Positions 47,590-58,706 of a DNA stretch of 64,000 bases are shown piece after piece. Source of the DNA: Saprospiraceae bacterium (GTDB lineage Bacteria; Bacteroidota; Bacteroidia; Chitinophagales; Saprospiraceae); NCBI GenBank assembly GCA_016714085.1, contig JADJNW010000015.1:211625-275624 (forward strand), written 5' to 3'. Below the pieces are notes generated by a model. That model ran no database searches. It saw nothing but the letters and a program-made list of their open reading frames with translations, and had not been told where the DNA came from. Numbering within the stretch: position 1 is the first letter of the stretch; the number at the start of each line of letters is the position of its first letter. The translations under genes and the position numbers were made by a program.

Positions 47590-49603
47590 ATGCGAAACAG
47601 GCTTTTCAATACCTGGTTTGTATCTTTTTTGATAGCGCCCTATCAAATATTATGCTATTGCATCATAATTCCTACTGTTTTATTAAATACGCATCAAATT
47701 TCTGCACAGGCTATTCCTTGCGATGGCGCTTATTATCTTTTTCTTACATCAAGTATTAGTTCGACCACCAGCGCTATGTATCGAATAACGATAAATAATA
47801 CAACTGGACTACCTGATTATCAATTAATTAAATCGGATTTGGGGCATCGGGTAACGGCTGCCGGTTATTCTGTTTGGGAAGAAAGAATTTATGCCTTGGA
47901 TTATAATACGTATGAATTATTGCGAATTGATGTAAATGGAAATGTAGAGTTATTACGTGTGCCATTAAATTTGGATACGACAAACATTTTTTTTGCAGGA
48001 GAAGTAAGCCCAGGAGGTGCGAATTTGCTGGTCGTTACCGGGATAAACAAGATGGCAAAGACAAAACACTTTTTTCGATTCGACTTTATCGAGAAGACTA
48101 TTTAGCAGGACGTGTGTCTATTCTGAGTGATTTTGGTGTGGCGCTGGAGGATTTAGCTTTTGATCCTGTCAGAGGGACGGGCTATGGTTATGATGCGATA
48201 CATAATAAACTAAACTGGATAGATAATTTTTCCGGTAGGGTGCTGGATTATTTTAGCCGCAATATGTCAGGCGTCAGCGTTTTGGGGAGTTTATTCTTCG
48301 ATCGCACCGGGCAATTACATGCTTATGGCTCCCCCAGTGGAAATGAGGAAAAAACATTTTATAATATTGATAAATTACAAGGAAGACCGCAAGCCATTAC
48401 TACCGGGCCTCCCGGCCGCTTTTCTGACGGCTGCGCTTGTCCTTACACGGTTCGCACATTCAAAACGGTAGCGCCACGGCAAGTATTACCATGCTCGGAA
48501 TTAACCGTTACTTATGATATAATTAATCATGCAGGCACGGCATATTCTTATGTTTCCGTAAATGATACCTTTCCTCCAGGCTTTATTATTACAAAAATTG
48601 TAAAAACGCCTCAAACTTCTATCATAAAAAGTGGAGTTGGTAGTAATATTCTTTCGGTTGAAGGAATTGATTTGATATTAGATACCAATCGCATTATTAT
48701 TACATTGGAAATTACCGATGAAGCCCAGCCTGGGACTTACGCCAGCCAAGCAGTGGTGGGCGATTTGCCAACAGGATTAGGTGTGAAAATAAAATCTGAC
48801 GATCCAATGACGACTAAGCTCATGGACGCTACAACTATTGAATTAATTGGCGAACAGAATAGAGGGCAGCTGACCCACCAAAGATTGCTATGTGATGGAA
48901 AGGGGATGGTACTGGAAACAAATATTACAAACGCTACTTATAAATGGAGTACGGGTGCCATCGAATCTTATACGATTATTAATAACCCAGGCTGGCACGC
49001 GGTTACCATTACTTCTGATTGTGGGGAGTTTATAGATTCTATTTTTATTGATATGATACCTGAAGCGCTGCAAATTATATTAGATTCCCTAAAAAAGATA
49101 GAATTAGGAGAAAGTATAAATATAACACCGATTTTTAATACGAATCGGCCATTGACTTACAAATGGCAGGCGGCTGATGGCTCGGCAATTGATTGCCCTC
49201 TTGTGCAACACTTTCTGCCCAACCAACTCAAAATACTATTTATACGCTATTTATTAAAGATGAAAATAGCTGTCAGGCAAGCGATTCGATACGAATCGAA
49301 GTGCTACCGGTGCGCGAAGTTTTTGCGCCAAGCGCTTTCAGCCCGAATAATGATGGTGTAAATGATATTTTTTATTTACAAGGCAAAGGCGATGCCAAAG
49401 TTATTTACTTGCGCATTTTTGATCGCTGGGGCAATCAGGTTTTTCAAATACAAAATGGTCGCTTGAATGACCAAAGCCAGGGTTGGAATGGTATAGTGAA
49501 TGAAAAAATCGTTCCTTCTCAAAGCTTTATATATATTGCAGAAATAGAATTTTTAGATGGTACTCGCAAACGATTGAGTGGAGAAATCTCTTTAATAAAA
49601 TAA
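47590..49603 (+). CDS. T9SS type B (gliding-associated C-terminal) secreted protein, two frameshifts
   Basis: This exported protein of about 671 residues has an N-terminal signal (QISAQAIPC). A six-bladed-like region follows (AMYRITINNTTGLPDYQLIK, YALDYNTYELLRIDVNGNVE, ALEDLAFDPVRGTGYGYDAI). The middle has DUF11-like beta domains (PRQVLPCSELTVTYDIINHA, DTFPPGFIITKIV). The end is a CHU_C/type B sorting domain (APSAFSPNNDGVNDIF, LRIFDRWGNQVFQ), which targets it through the type 9 system. The three open segments (47590-48105, about 48040-49361, about 49195-49603) join if one G is restored at G3 near 48044 and one C at C3 near 49197; the repaired readings VVTGDKQDGKDKTLFSIRLY and IDCPSCATLSAQ are sensible. 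It sits inside the FG-GAP lipoprotein island. Confidence 0.75.
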
Positions 49604-49682
49604 TTACCGTTATTTTATGTTTTTTATGTTCTAAACATCTACTATATGATATTTTGATTTTTGCATTTTAACACTCCCAACC

Positions 49683-52573
49683 ATGAAACGAATTTTACAA
49701 TTATGCTTGTTTTTCGCTTTGTTATTATTGACTTTTTCTTCTTTCGCGCAGGAAATAGAAGTGACGGGAAGGTTACGGATGAGCAAGGCGATTTTTTAAT
49801 TGGTGCAAATATTCTTATAAAAGAAACTTCAATGGAACTACTACTGATATAGATTGGCAATTATTTAATTAAAGACACAATTAGTGATATCCTAATTTTT
49901 CATATATTGGTTTTAAACACAAAACTATTGAAATCCAAGATTAAATTCTAAGTTCGAACTAAGATGATTTAATTAGATGAGGTAATTATATTAAGTAGGA
50001 GATTTTTATTGAACAGTAATAAAATGCCCAACCATTATCAAAGTTAAAACAGAGATTTCAACCGAGGCAATATCTACCACCCCTACCAACTCCTGCGCGG
50101 TAGAGTCCCCGGCTTAACCATTTCCAAGCCCGGCGGCGATCCACTCGGCACTTTTGATGTGTACCAGCGCGGGCAACATTCTATCCTGGGCGCTACCGAA
50201 CCACTTGTAGTAATTGACGGATTGCCGGGCGCTTCTTTACAAACTATTGATGTACAGGATATTGAAACGATTAATATTTTACGTGATGCATCGATGACTT
50301 CTTTATATGGTGCACGCGGTGCAAATGGCGTTCTTTTAATCGAATCGAAAAAAGGACAAAATTGGAATAAATTTAAAGTTAATTATAATGCTTACGCTTC
50401 GGTAGAAAATGCAATCAACACGCCCGATGTATTGAGCGCAGCGCAGTACCGCACTTTTTCCAATAATCCGAATGCTAATTTTGGGGCAGATACCGATTGG
50501 GCAGATGCTATCACACGCACTGGCGCGAGTCATGCGCATAATCTCAATTTTTCCGGTGGTTTCAAGAATACGGGCTATCGTTTATCATTAAATTATAGAG
50601 ATGTAAATGGGATAGTAAATAACTCAGGATTTGATCAAAGTAATGCTTTACTAAATATTTCGCAAGGCTTATTTAAAAATAAAATTCGGCTCCAAGCCAA
50701 CGCTGGCCTGACGCGCCGCAATTTTAGCGAAATTGACAAAAATATTTTTTATTATGCGGCTATTTACAATCCTACCGCACCTATCCGCACAGATACGGGC
50801 TATTTTCAGCAATTATTATTCGATTATTATAATCCGGTGGCATTAATAGAAGGAATTGATAATAAAGGTGAGCAAAATATTTACACCGCTGGATTGAATG
50901 CTCATTGGGACATTTTGAACGGACTCAGGGCACAGGTGCAATACAATTGGCAGCAGCAAGCTTATGCGCGGCGCTTCCGGGTGGGGATAAGATTATTTTA
51001 TAAGCTCCAATTTTTTGATTATGATGTCGAAGCGGATTTGTCCAATCAATCATTCATAAGCACAATTTTATATAGTTTTTATAAAAATAATCATGACTTT
51101 ACATTAAGTAGTGGCTACCAATATCAAGAATGGACGAATGAATTATATAATGTAAATGATTATGATCTGGCAGTAAATAACTTGCGCTTTGCGAATGAAA
51201 ATTTTATTTCACAACCTGATTCGGCAGCAATTGCATATAAAACGAATACCCGCCTGGCGGCATTTTTCGGGCGCTTGCAATATGATTATAATAATTGGCT
51301 TTTTGTCAATGCACATTGGCGACACGAAGGCTCGACCCGCTTTGGAGATAATAATAAATGGGGCAATTTTTACGGTTTTGGCACAGCAGTTGACCTTAGG
51401 GCGCTTGGAAATATTGATTTTGCTGATCAGTTCAAGTTGCGCCTGAGTTACGGCGTCGCCGGGAATCTGCCAGCGGATGGTATTTATGCTAAAGGCATTT
51501 TACGTCCGGGAGGCAAAACTTTATATAATGGATATTATATTGATATTTACACACCTATTACAAATGCAAATCCCAATTTAAAATGGGAAGAGCGCCGCGA
51601 ATGGAATCTGGGCCTGGATGCCAGCTTTTTTAATAATCGTTTATTTACTTCTTTTGAATTGTATAGCGGAAAAAGTAAAGATTTAATTTATAATTATTAT
51701 ACGGATACGCCACCTAATCTGGCAACGCTGACGTACGCTAATTATGTGGACTTTGAGAATCGAGGTGTAGAAATTTCACTGAATGCTTATTTATCCTACC
51801 GATCTGATTTTTCCTGGGAAATGGGCATGAATCTTGCTGCCGATCGCCCGAAATTTACATCAGCGATTACGCCAGAAGACATTGATAATGAGATTATTAT
51901 GCCTTCGGTTTATTTAGGAATTCCGGGAGCGTGTTGCGCACAGCCGTCTCAGCTAAGAAAAGGAGAGCCTTTAGGTCGGCTATATGGCTTGGAATTTGAT
52001 CGTTTTGAAAAGGATGTAATATTATATAAAGATTTAAATAAAGATGGTATCATTTCTGAGTCCGATTTTACAGAAATTGGGCGTGGATTGCCTCAGTTTA
52101 CGCTGGGTTTTATGAATGATATTCATTGGAAAAAATTAGAATTTAATTTCTTTTTGAGATGCGTTTTCGGGCATGATATTATTAATACCCATCGCGTTTC
52201 TTATGGTTTTCCCGGGAATATTGCAAATTATAATGTGCTTGAAAGCGCAGTAACAGGCGAAAATAGCCAAGTGCCCTATTCACAAGGGATTTCCAGCTAT
52301 GATGTGGAAAATGCTTCCTTCTTTACATTAGAAAATTTAGTGATTGGTTATAATTTTAATACTCAAAAACGGCATTTTTCTACCCTTAAAATGTATGTAG
52401 CCGCCCAAAATTTGTTTACTTTGGCGGATTACAGCGGCAATGATCCGGAAGCCCGATTGAAAAACAAGGGTGGTAATTTCCATACAGGGAATACGCTTGC
52501 TCCTGGTTTTGACGTGCGGGTTGGATATTATGCTACGCGCACCTTTACTTTGGGCGTGCAAGCTGAGTTCTAA
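49683..52573 (+). pseudogene. SusC-like TonB-dependent receptor with a ruined N-terminus
   Basis: From 50050 to 52573 a single frame encodes the plug (NIYHPYQLLRGRVPGLTISK, LVVIDGLPGASLQTIDVQDI, TSLYGARGANGVLLIESKKG) and the complete barrel, ending in FTLGVQAEF. Upstream, ATG 49683 starts a good signal peptide (MKRILQLCLFFALLLLTFSS). The CarboxypepD_reg-like domain, however, is readable only by switching frames at least five times (VTDEQGDFLIGANILIKETS, then SYIGF), and the stretch 49900-50040 has several stops. This is far denser damage than elsewhere, so I call it a pseudogene, with the reservation that local consensus quality may be poor. No SusD follows; FG-GAP lipoprotein C starts 20 bp downstream. 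Confidence 0.7.
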
Positions 52574-52593
52574 AAAATGATAATTATACATAA

Positions 52594-55500
52594 ATGATTC
52601 ACAATCGTTTATTAAAATATTGCTTTTTTCTTTTAATTGTAATAATTACTTCGTGCACTGATGAGACCCCCGAAACGCTTTTTCGGCAATTATCTCCAGA
52701 GGAAACGAATATTACATTTGCAAATAATTTGCTCGAATCCGAGGATTTTAACATCATAGAATACCTCTATTTTTATAATGGCGCTGGCGTTGCGGTCGGA
52801 GATATTAATAATGACGATTTGCCGGATATTTTCTTTACATCCAATCAAGGTCCAAGTAAATTATATGTAAATAAAGGTGGTTTAAAATTTGAAGATATTA
52901 GTAAAAAAGCAGGAATAACAGAAGATTTTCATTGGAAAACCGGCGTGACAATGGCCGATGTGAATGGCGATGGCTGGTTGGATATTTACGTTTGTCATGT
53001 TGGGAAATATAAATTTTTGAACAGTCGTAATCAATTGTATATCAATAACCAAGACGGTACTTTTGCCGAAAAAGCATCCGAATACGGACTTGATTTTCAA
53101 GGATTTTCTACACAATCCGCTTTTTTCGATTATGACCGCGACGGCGATCTTGATATGTATTTACTCAATCATTCTATTCATGATACCGATAATTTCGGGA
53201 AATCGCATTTAAGATTGCAAATTGATTCGCTTACAGGTGATCGGCTGTACCGTAATGATGACGGGCGTTTCACAAATATTACACAGGAATCCGGTATTTA
53301 CAGTAGTAAAATTGGTTATGGATTGGGCGTGGCTATTGGCGATGTAAATGATGACGGCTGGCCGGATATTTACATTTCCAATGATTTTCATGAAAATGAT
53401 TATTTATATTATAATACTGGCGATGGAACACTTAGCGAGGCTGGCGACAGTTCTTTTGGGCATACAAGCAATTTTTCGATGGGTAGTGATATGGCGGACG
53501 TCAATAACGACGGGCTTCTTGATGTGTTTACGCTTGACATGAAACCGGAAGATGAAAGCGTTTTGAAAAGTTCTGTTGGGGCTGATCCTTATAATATTTA
53601 CCGTTTTAAATTAGAATACGGGTATCATTATCAATATCCGCGCAATATGTTGCAACTCAATCGTGGAGCGGGACGTGGCGAGTTTTCAAAACCTGCCACG
53701 TCTGTCGGTAATGCTATTTTTAGTGAAGTAGCTGAAATTGCTGGCTTAGATGCCACCGATTGGAGTTGGTCGGCGCTGCTTTGTGATTTGGATAATGACG
53801 GGTGGAAAGATATTTTTATTTCCAATGGCATTTGGCGACGCCCGAATGACCTGGATTATTTGAAATTTACTTCCAATAAAGAAGTGCAGCAAAATGCCAC
53901 CGATATGCAATTGGCGGGCAAGATGCCCTCCGGCTTGGTACCGAATTATGCTTATCGGAATCAAGGAAATTTGAGCTTTGAAAAAGTTTCTGAAAAATGG
54001 GGATTGAATTTCACAGGATGCTCTAATGGCGCGGCTTATGGCGATTTGGACAACGATGGTGATCTGGATTTGGTGACGAATAATATCAATGTTTCGGCTT
54101 CGGTTTTTGAGAATCGCAGCGATGAAAAAATTAAGAATAATTTCTTGAAAATCAAATTAATCGATTCGTATAGTAAAAATTCATTTGGCATAGGCGCACG
54201 CGTGGAAATTATTACAAATGAACATAGGCAAGTACAAGAATTATATGCAACACGCGGATTTCAATCTGCCTCAGAATCAGTCTTAATTTTTGGTCTTGGA
54301 CAGGCACAACAAGTTGATTCTCTGATTATTAGATGGAGTGATGGTGGTGTGCAATTTTTACAAAATGTGCCGATTAATCAATTATTAAAGATTGAAAAAT
54401 TAAATAATTTACCGAAGGAATCATTTACTAAAATATTACATCCACTTTTAGAAGATATTTCAAGTCAACTAAAAATCAATTTTACACATCAAGAGAATAA
54501 TTATAATGATTTTGATCAAGAAAAACTCATTCCGCATAAGCTTTCCGAGCAAGGCCCGAAGCTCGCGGTGGGCGATGTAAATGGCGACGGGCTGGAAGAT
54601 TTTTATATCTGCGGTGCGGCGGGGCAAGCAGGTGCTTTGTTTTTGCAGACAAAAATAATGATTTTCAAGAAATTACAAATATAGTTTTTGAAACAGATGC
54701 TTTTCATGAAGATGTGGATGCTGCTTTTTTGATGCAGATGGCGATGGCGATCTTGATTTGTACGTGGTAAGTGGGGAGGGAGAGCGCCGAGCGCCTGAAT
54801 TTTATGATGATCGTTTGTATGTAAATGATGGTAAAGGAAATTTTATTACATCGGAAGAAGCGCTTCCAAAGATTTCGGCAAATGGAGCTTGTGTAATAAG
54901 CGCCGATTTTAATGAGGATGGCGCGATGGACTTATTCCTGGGAACGCGCTCTTTACCAGGTAGTTATGGGCTTTCGCCTGATAGTTATTTACTACTAAAT
55001 GATGGTAAAGGAAATTTTACAAATGCTCAACTTCCGGAATTGAAAGAACTCGGTATGGTGACCGATGCGGTTTGGCTGGAACAGGAAAAAACATTAGTGG
55101 TGGTTGGCGAATGGATGCCGGTAACGAGATTGGAAATTGGGAAATTTGGGGATAAGAGATTGGAAATTAAGAAATTAGAAATTATTAATTCCGGCGGTTG
55201 GTGGAATACGGTTCATTCCGATGATTTGGATGGGGATGGCGATCAAGATTTGCTTTTGGGCAACCAGGGTTTAAATTGTAATTTAAAAGCTTCGCCGGAA
55301 AAGCCTGTGGAATTATACGTTGCTGATTTTGATAATAATTTTTATACCGATCCATTACTTGTTTATTACAAACATGATAAACAATATAGCTATTATTCTA
55401 AAGATGAATTATTTGATCAATTGACACTTATCAAGAAAAAATTTGTGGATTACGCGCTTTTTTCAAAAAGTACTTTCCAGGAAGTTTTTGATGCAACACA

Positions 55501-55906
55501 GTTGGAGAAGGCTTTGCATAAAGAGGTTCAAACCTTTGCCTCGGCTTTCGCTGAAAATCAGGGCAATGGAAATTTTATATTGAAACCGCTGCCAATAGAA
55601 GCGCAATTCTCGCCTATCTTTGCTTTTGCAACGAGCGATTTTACAGGCGATGGACATAAAGATGTAATAGCAGTCGGCAATTGGTATGATGTGCAGCCGA
55701 GCATGGGGCGTTATGACGCGAGTTATGGTGTTTTTTTGCAATATGATGTAAAAAATAACTTTATTTATAAAGAAAATGTAAAGAGTGGTTTCACGGTATC
55801 AGGGGAGGGGAGAGATATTAAAATATTGCCTAATGGCTTGATTTTAGTGACTCGGAACGGCTTACCCATTCAGGTTTTTCAAAAGAAAGACCAGGATATA
55901 AAATAA
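52594..55906 (+). CDS. Giant FG-GAP/UnbV (CRTAC1-type) lipoprotein C (two frameshifts near 54655 and 54732)
   Basis: This is the third paralogue, about 1104 residues, with lipobox IITSC near residue 20. The first FG-GAP block (DINNDDLPDIFFTS, DVNGDGWLDIYVCH, DYDRDGDLDMYLLN, DLDNDGWKDIFISN, DLDNDGDLDLVTNN) leads to the UnbV domain (SFGIGARVEIITN, ESVLIFGLGQAQQVDSLIIR). The second block contains DVNGDGLEDFYICG, DADGDGDLDLYVVS, DLDGDGDQDLLLGN and TGDGHKDVIAVGNW. The frame from 52594 stops at 54684 and the next opens before 54758. Adding one A to the A5 run near 54653 and one T to the T6 run near 54728 gives continuous protein (FLQTKNNDFQEITNIVFETD, DAAFFDADGDGDLDL). It lacks the GC-rich elements of A and B but has an AT-rich heptamer tract at 55127. 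It follows a SusC-like gene by 20 bp. Confidence 0.82.
55127..55183 (+). repeat. AT-rich heptamer repeat tract in lipoprotein C
   Basis: AGATTGG, AAATTGG, GAAATTT ... GGAAATT, AAGAAAT, TAGAAAT: about eight drifting 7-bp units, in frame (RLEIGKFGDKRLEIKKLEII), ending just before the conserved GGWWN loop. Confidence 0.7.
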
Positions 55907-55910
55907 AAAA

Positions 55911-55934
55911 AGCCACCGACTTTCATCGATGGCT
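55911..55934. terminator. Bidirectional terminator between convergent genes
   Basis: AGCCACCGA (55911-55919) pairs with TCGATGGCT (55926-55934) with one mismatch. A T7 tract follows on the minus strand. It serves the TonB receptor (minus) and probably lipoprotein C (plus). Confidence 0.65.
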
Positions 55935-55961
55935 ATAAAATTAGTTAAAAAAACAATTCTG

Positions 55962-58400
55962 TTAGTTCTGTTTTACTCTACTTTGTTCTTCTTCGGTAGC
56001 GGTTCTACGCTGACGGACAGGTTTCATTTCGTTATTACCAAACTTATAAGTGAAGGTTAGATTGGCTCTGCGGGATTCAAATTGCCCTTTAATATTAGCA
56101 TTAATATTATCTTGACGAACATTCACATTCCAACGATTTGTAAAGAATATATCGCTGACATTCAACTTAATATTCGCTTTACCATCCCATAATGATTTGA
56201 ACAAACCCGCGTCAATCGCATATTGTGGCTTGTTTTCAAACATTCCATAAACCCCTGCGGAGTTGTAAAAACCTGATAATTCAGCGCGGAAGCCTTTAGG
56301 CAAATTGAAATTATTTGAGGCATAAATGTTATATGATATTTGCTGATTATCAATCTCTCCACCGAGATAAGGCGATTGAAAATGATTCATATAAGCAGAA
56401 ACATTCACGCGAGCCGACCACCAATCGGTCACTTTCACAGGCGCCGAAACGTTGATGCTGTAATTCTCAAATTGCGCCAGGTTTGCACGCGTTTGATAAG
56501 TCGTGCGGTCTTCATTATCTTGCTCCAGCACTTCGGTCATCGCATCTTCTGTGCGGCTATAGCTCAAAGTAACGACAAAGCTTTGCTTGAAACCATAATT
56601 CACAGCGTATGAATCGGTGTATTGCGGTTGCAAAAATGGATTACCGCGCCCAAAAGTGTATTGATCTAAAAAGTAGGTAAATGGATTCAAATCCTGGTAA
56701 GATGGGCGATCGATGCGGCGGCTGTAAGAATAACTCAAATTATGTTTTTCTGCAATGGAATGCGAAATACTCAAACTCGGGAATAAATTGAGATAATCGC
56801 GCTTTACCTGCTGATCCAAAGTAACCGACAAACCATCAGAAACGGTATATTCTGCGCGCAAACCCGCTTGTACACTGAATCCTTTGAATTTTTTATTGGC
56901 ATTTACATAACCCGCGTGGATCGTTTCTTCGTACAAGAATTGGTTGGTCAAATTAGGATCTATTTCAAAATCATTACCGGCATTTCTCAAAAATTTGATA
57001 TTATTATCAGTCTCTACGAAACTACTTTTTAGCCCGGCTTCCAAATTAATCTCGCCCTTCAAAGGATAAGTAAAATCAGCCTTTACCGCTTTAATCGTTA
57101 CATCAGAATTGGTATTGCCACGCAAGAAATTTGGCGTAGCAACTTGTTCGCCATTCTCATTGAAAAAGAAATTATCGCTATTTTGATAAGAAGGATTGGC
57201 AAAAGTCGAATAATCAGCATCGAAAGTAATTTCACCGCCTTTATCGCCAAGTGTATGGCGCAAATTGAAATTATAAGTGAGATTATTCCAATCTTCGCGG
57301 GTATTAGTGGCAGCATTTACCTCTGAAAAAGGCTCGGGATTGACACCTGAAATCAGGGTAAGAATATCGCTATCGTCTTTCCAATAGCCGGAATTGCCTG
57401 AAAATAGTACGCCAAGCGTTGTTTTCTTGCCAACAAACCAATCCAAACCACCTTTATAATTATGACTATTGACCCAATTCACTCGGTCGTTGCTTTGGTC
57501 AAAAATGGATTCTGTACCTTCAAACGGAATGATGCGATAAATGTCCATATCATTAAAACGCTGCGCGTAGTAATAACTATAATTACCAAAGAAATTGAAT
57601 TTCTTCTGACGGTAGTTAAGTTGCAGTCCACTGTTGGCTTTTGGGTAGCGGCCGTAGCCGCCGCCAAGCGTCAGCGTTCCATTCATGCCGAGATTTTTGT
57701 CTTTTTTCAGTCGAATGTTGATAATACCAGCATTGCCAGAAGCATCGTACTTCGCAGAAGGATTGTGGATGATTTCTATCTTTTCGATACTATTAGCGGG
57801 CATACTTTCCAAGAGTCGGGCAACTTCCTCTGCGGAGAGGTATGATTGTTTTCCATCAATCATAATCATCACCCCCTGTTTGCCTTTGAGCGCAATGCGG
57901 TTGTTATTATCGACCGTGACGCCGGGTGATTTGGCCAAAAGCTCTAATGCAGAATTGCCCGCAGCGACTGGGCTGCTCTCAACATTGATTACAATTTTAT
58001 CGTTTTGCATTTCGATAAAAGGCTTTTGTGCTTTTACCGTCACTTGTTGCAAATCCACGCCACTACCGAGCTGCAGCTGAGGAATTTCTACTTTTTGCTT
58101 TGTAGCTAAACGCACTTCAATTGGTCCATAGTAAGTCGGCTGAAAACCAACCATCGTGGCGGAGATTAAATAATTGCCATCTTCCACCATTTCAAACAAA
58201 TAAGCGCCCTCGGCATCCGTAATCGTACCTTTCACAAGGCTGGAATCTGTTGGATTGAGTAATAGCACATTGGCAAAATCCATCGGCTTATTCGATTGGT
58301 CGGTAAGTTTTCCTAAGATGCTTACCTTCTCAGAGTCTTGAGCCAGGGTGATATTTACAAACAGTGTTGCAAGTAAAAGAGTAAACAGAGATGTTTTCAT
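55962..58400 (-). CDS. TonB-dependent receptor / outer-membrane beta-barrel family protein
   Basis: This 812-residue receptor is not of the SusC type. The open frame begins at 58478, but ATG 58400 opens the signal peptide (MKTSLFTLLLATLFVNITLA). A CarboxypepD_reg domain follows (VSILGKLTDQSNKPMDFANV, GTITDAEGAYLFEMVEDGNY), then a plug (LLAKSPGVTVDNNNRIALKG, VMIMIDGKQSYLSAEEVARL, IEIIHNPSAKYDASGNAGII) and an 'outer membrane protein beta-barrel family' barrel (YRQKKFNFFGNYSYYYAQRF, LSYSYSRRIDRPSYQDLNPF). The C-terminal tail RQRRTATEEEQSRVKQN is polar, past the last barrel strand (ANLTFTYKFG). The substrate is unknown; proteins of this type often take up peptides or siderophores. It is intact and faces a terminator shared with lipoprotein C. 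Confidence 0.85.
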   Translation of the reverse strand: MKTSLFTLLLATLFVNITLAQDSEKVSILGKLTDQSNKPMDFANVLLLNPTDSSLVKGTITDAEGAYLFEMVEDGNYLISATMVGFQPTYYGPIEVRLATKQKVEIPQLQLGSGVDLQQVTVKAQKPFIEMQNDKIVINVESSPVAAGNSALELLAKSPGVTVDNNNRIALKGKQGVMIMIDGKQSYLSAEEVARLLESMPANSIEKIEIIHNPSAKYDASGNAGIINIRLKKDKNLGMNGTLTLGGGYGRYPKANSGLQLNYRQKKFNFFGNYSYYYAQRFNDMDIYRIIPFEGTESIFDQSNDRVNWVNSHNYKGGLDWFVGKKTTLGVLFSGNSGYWKDDSDILTLISGVNPEPFSEVNAATNTREDWNNLTYNFNLRHTLGDKGGEITFDADYSTFANPSYQNSDNFFFNENGEQVATPNFLRGNTNSDVTIKAVKADFTYPLKGEINLEAGLKSSFVETDNNIKFLRNAGNDFEIDPNLTNQFLYEETIHAGYVNANKKFKGFSVQAGLRAEYTVSDGLSVTLDQQVKRDYLNLFPSLSISHSIAEKHNLSYSYSRRIDRPSYQDLNPFTYFLDQYTFGRGNPFLQPQYTDSYAVNYGFKQSFVVTLSYSRTEDAMTEVLEQDNEDRTTYQTRANLAQFENYSINVSAPVKVTDWWSARVNVSAYMNHFQSPYLGGEIDNQQISYNIYASNNFNLPKGFRAELSGFYNSAGVYGMFENKPQYAIDAGLFKSLWDGKANIKLNVSDIFFTNRWNVNVRQDNINANIKGQFESRRANLTFTYKFGNNEMKPVRQRRTATEEEQSRVKQN

Positions 58401-58629
58401 GATTGCAGAATTGTTAATTAAAAAAAAGTCGGATGTCGGGAGGGAGACGAAAAAAGGAAAGGTAAAAGTTACAGGCAAAAATTTGTTTACCGACGAATGT
58501 GACTTTTTTTCAGGCGAAAGTCTAAATCCAATAGATATAAACTTCAGCTTTATATCAGCTAAAAGTCATTTTTGGTTGTTTAGAATGTTCCTTTTGTCTT
58601 ATTTATAGAAAAAGGCAAGAGCAACTTTC

Positions 58630-58637
58630 TAACTTTG
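58630..58637 (+). promoter_or_regulatory. Candidate -7 box for the TerC gene
   Basis: TAACTTTG followed by CG matches TAnnTTTG, 69 bp upstream of the start codon; no -33 box at the ideal spacing. Confidence 0.35.
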
Positions 58638-58706
58638 CGCTATCTTGCGCGTTTTGGGAGAAAAGGATTATTATACTGTCAACAATTTGGCGATTAATCT
58701 GCTGAA

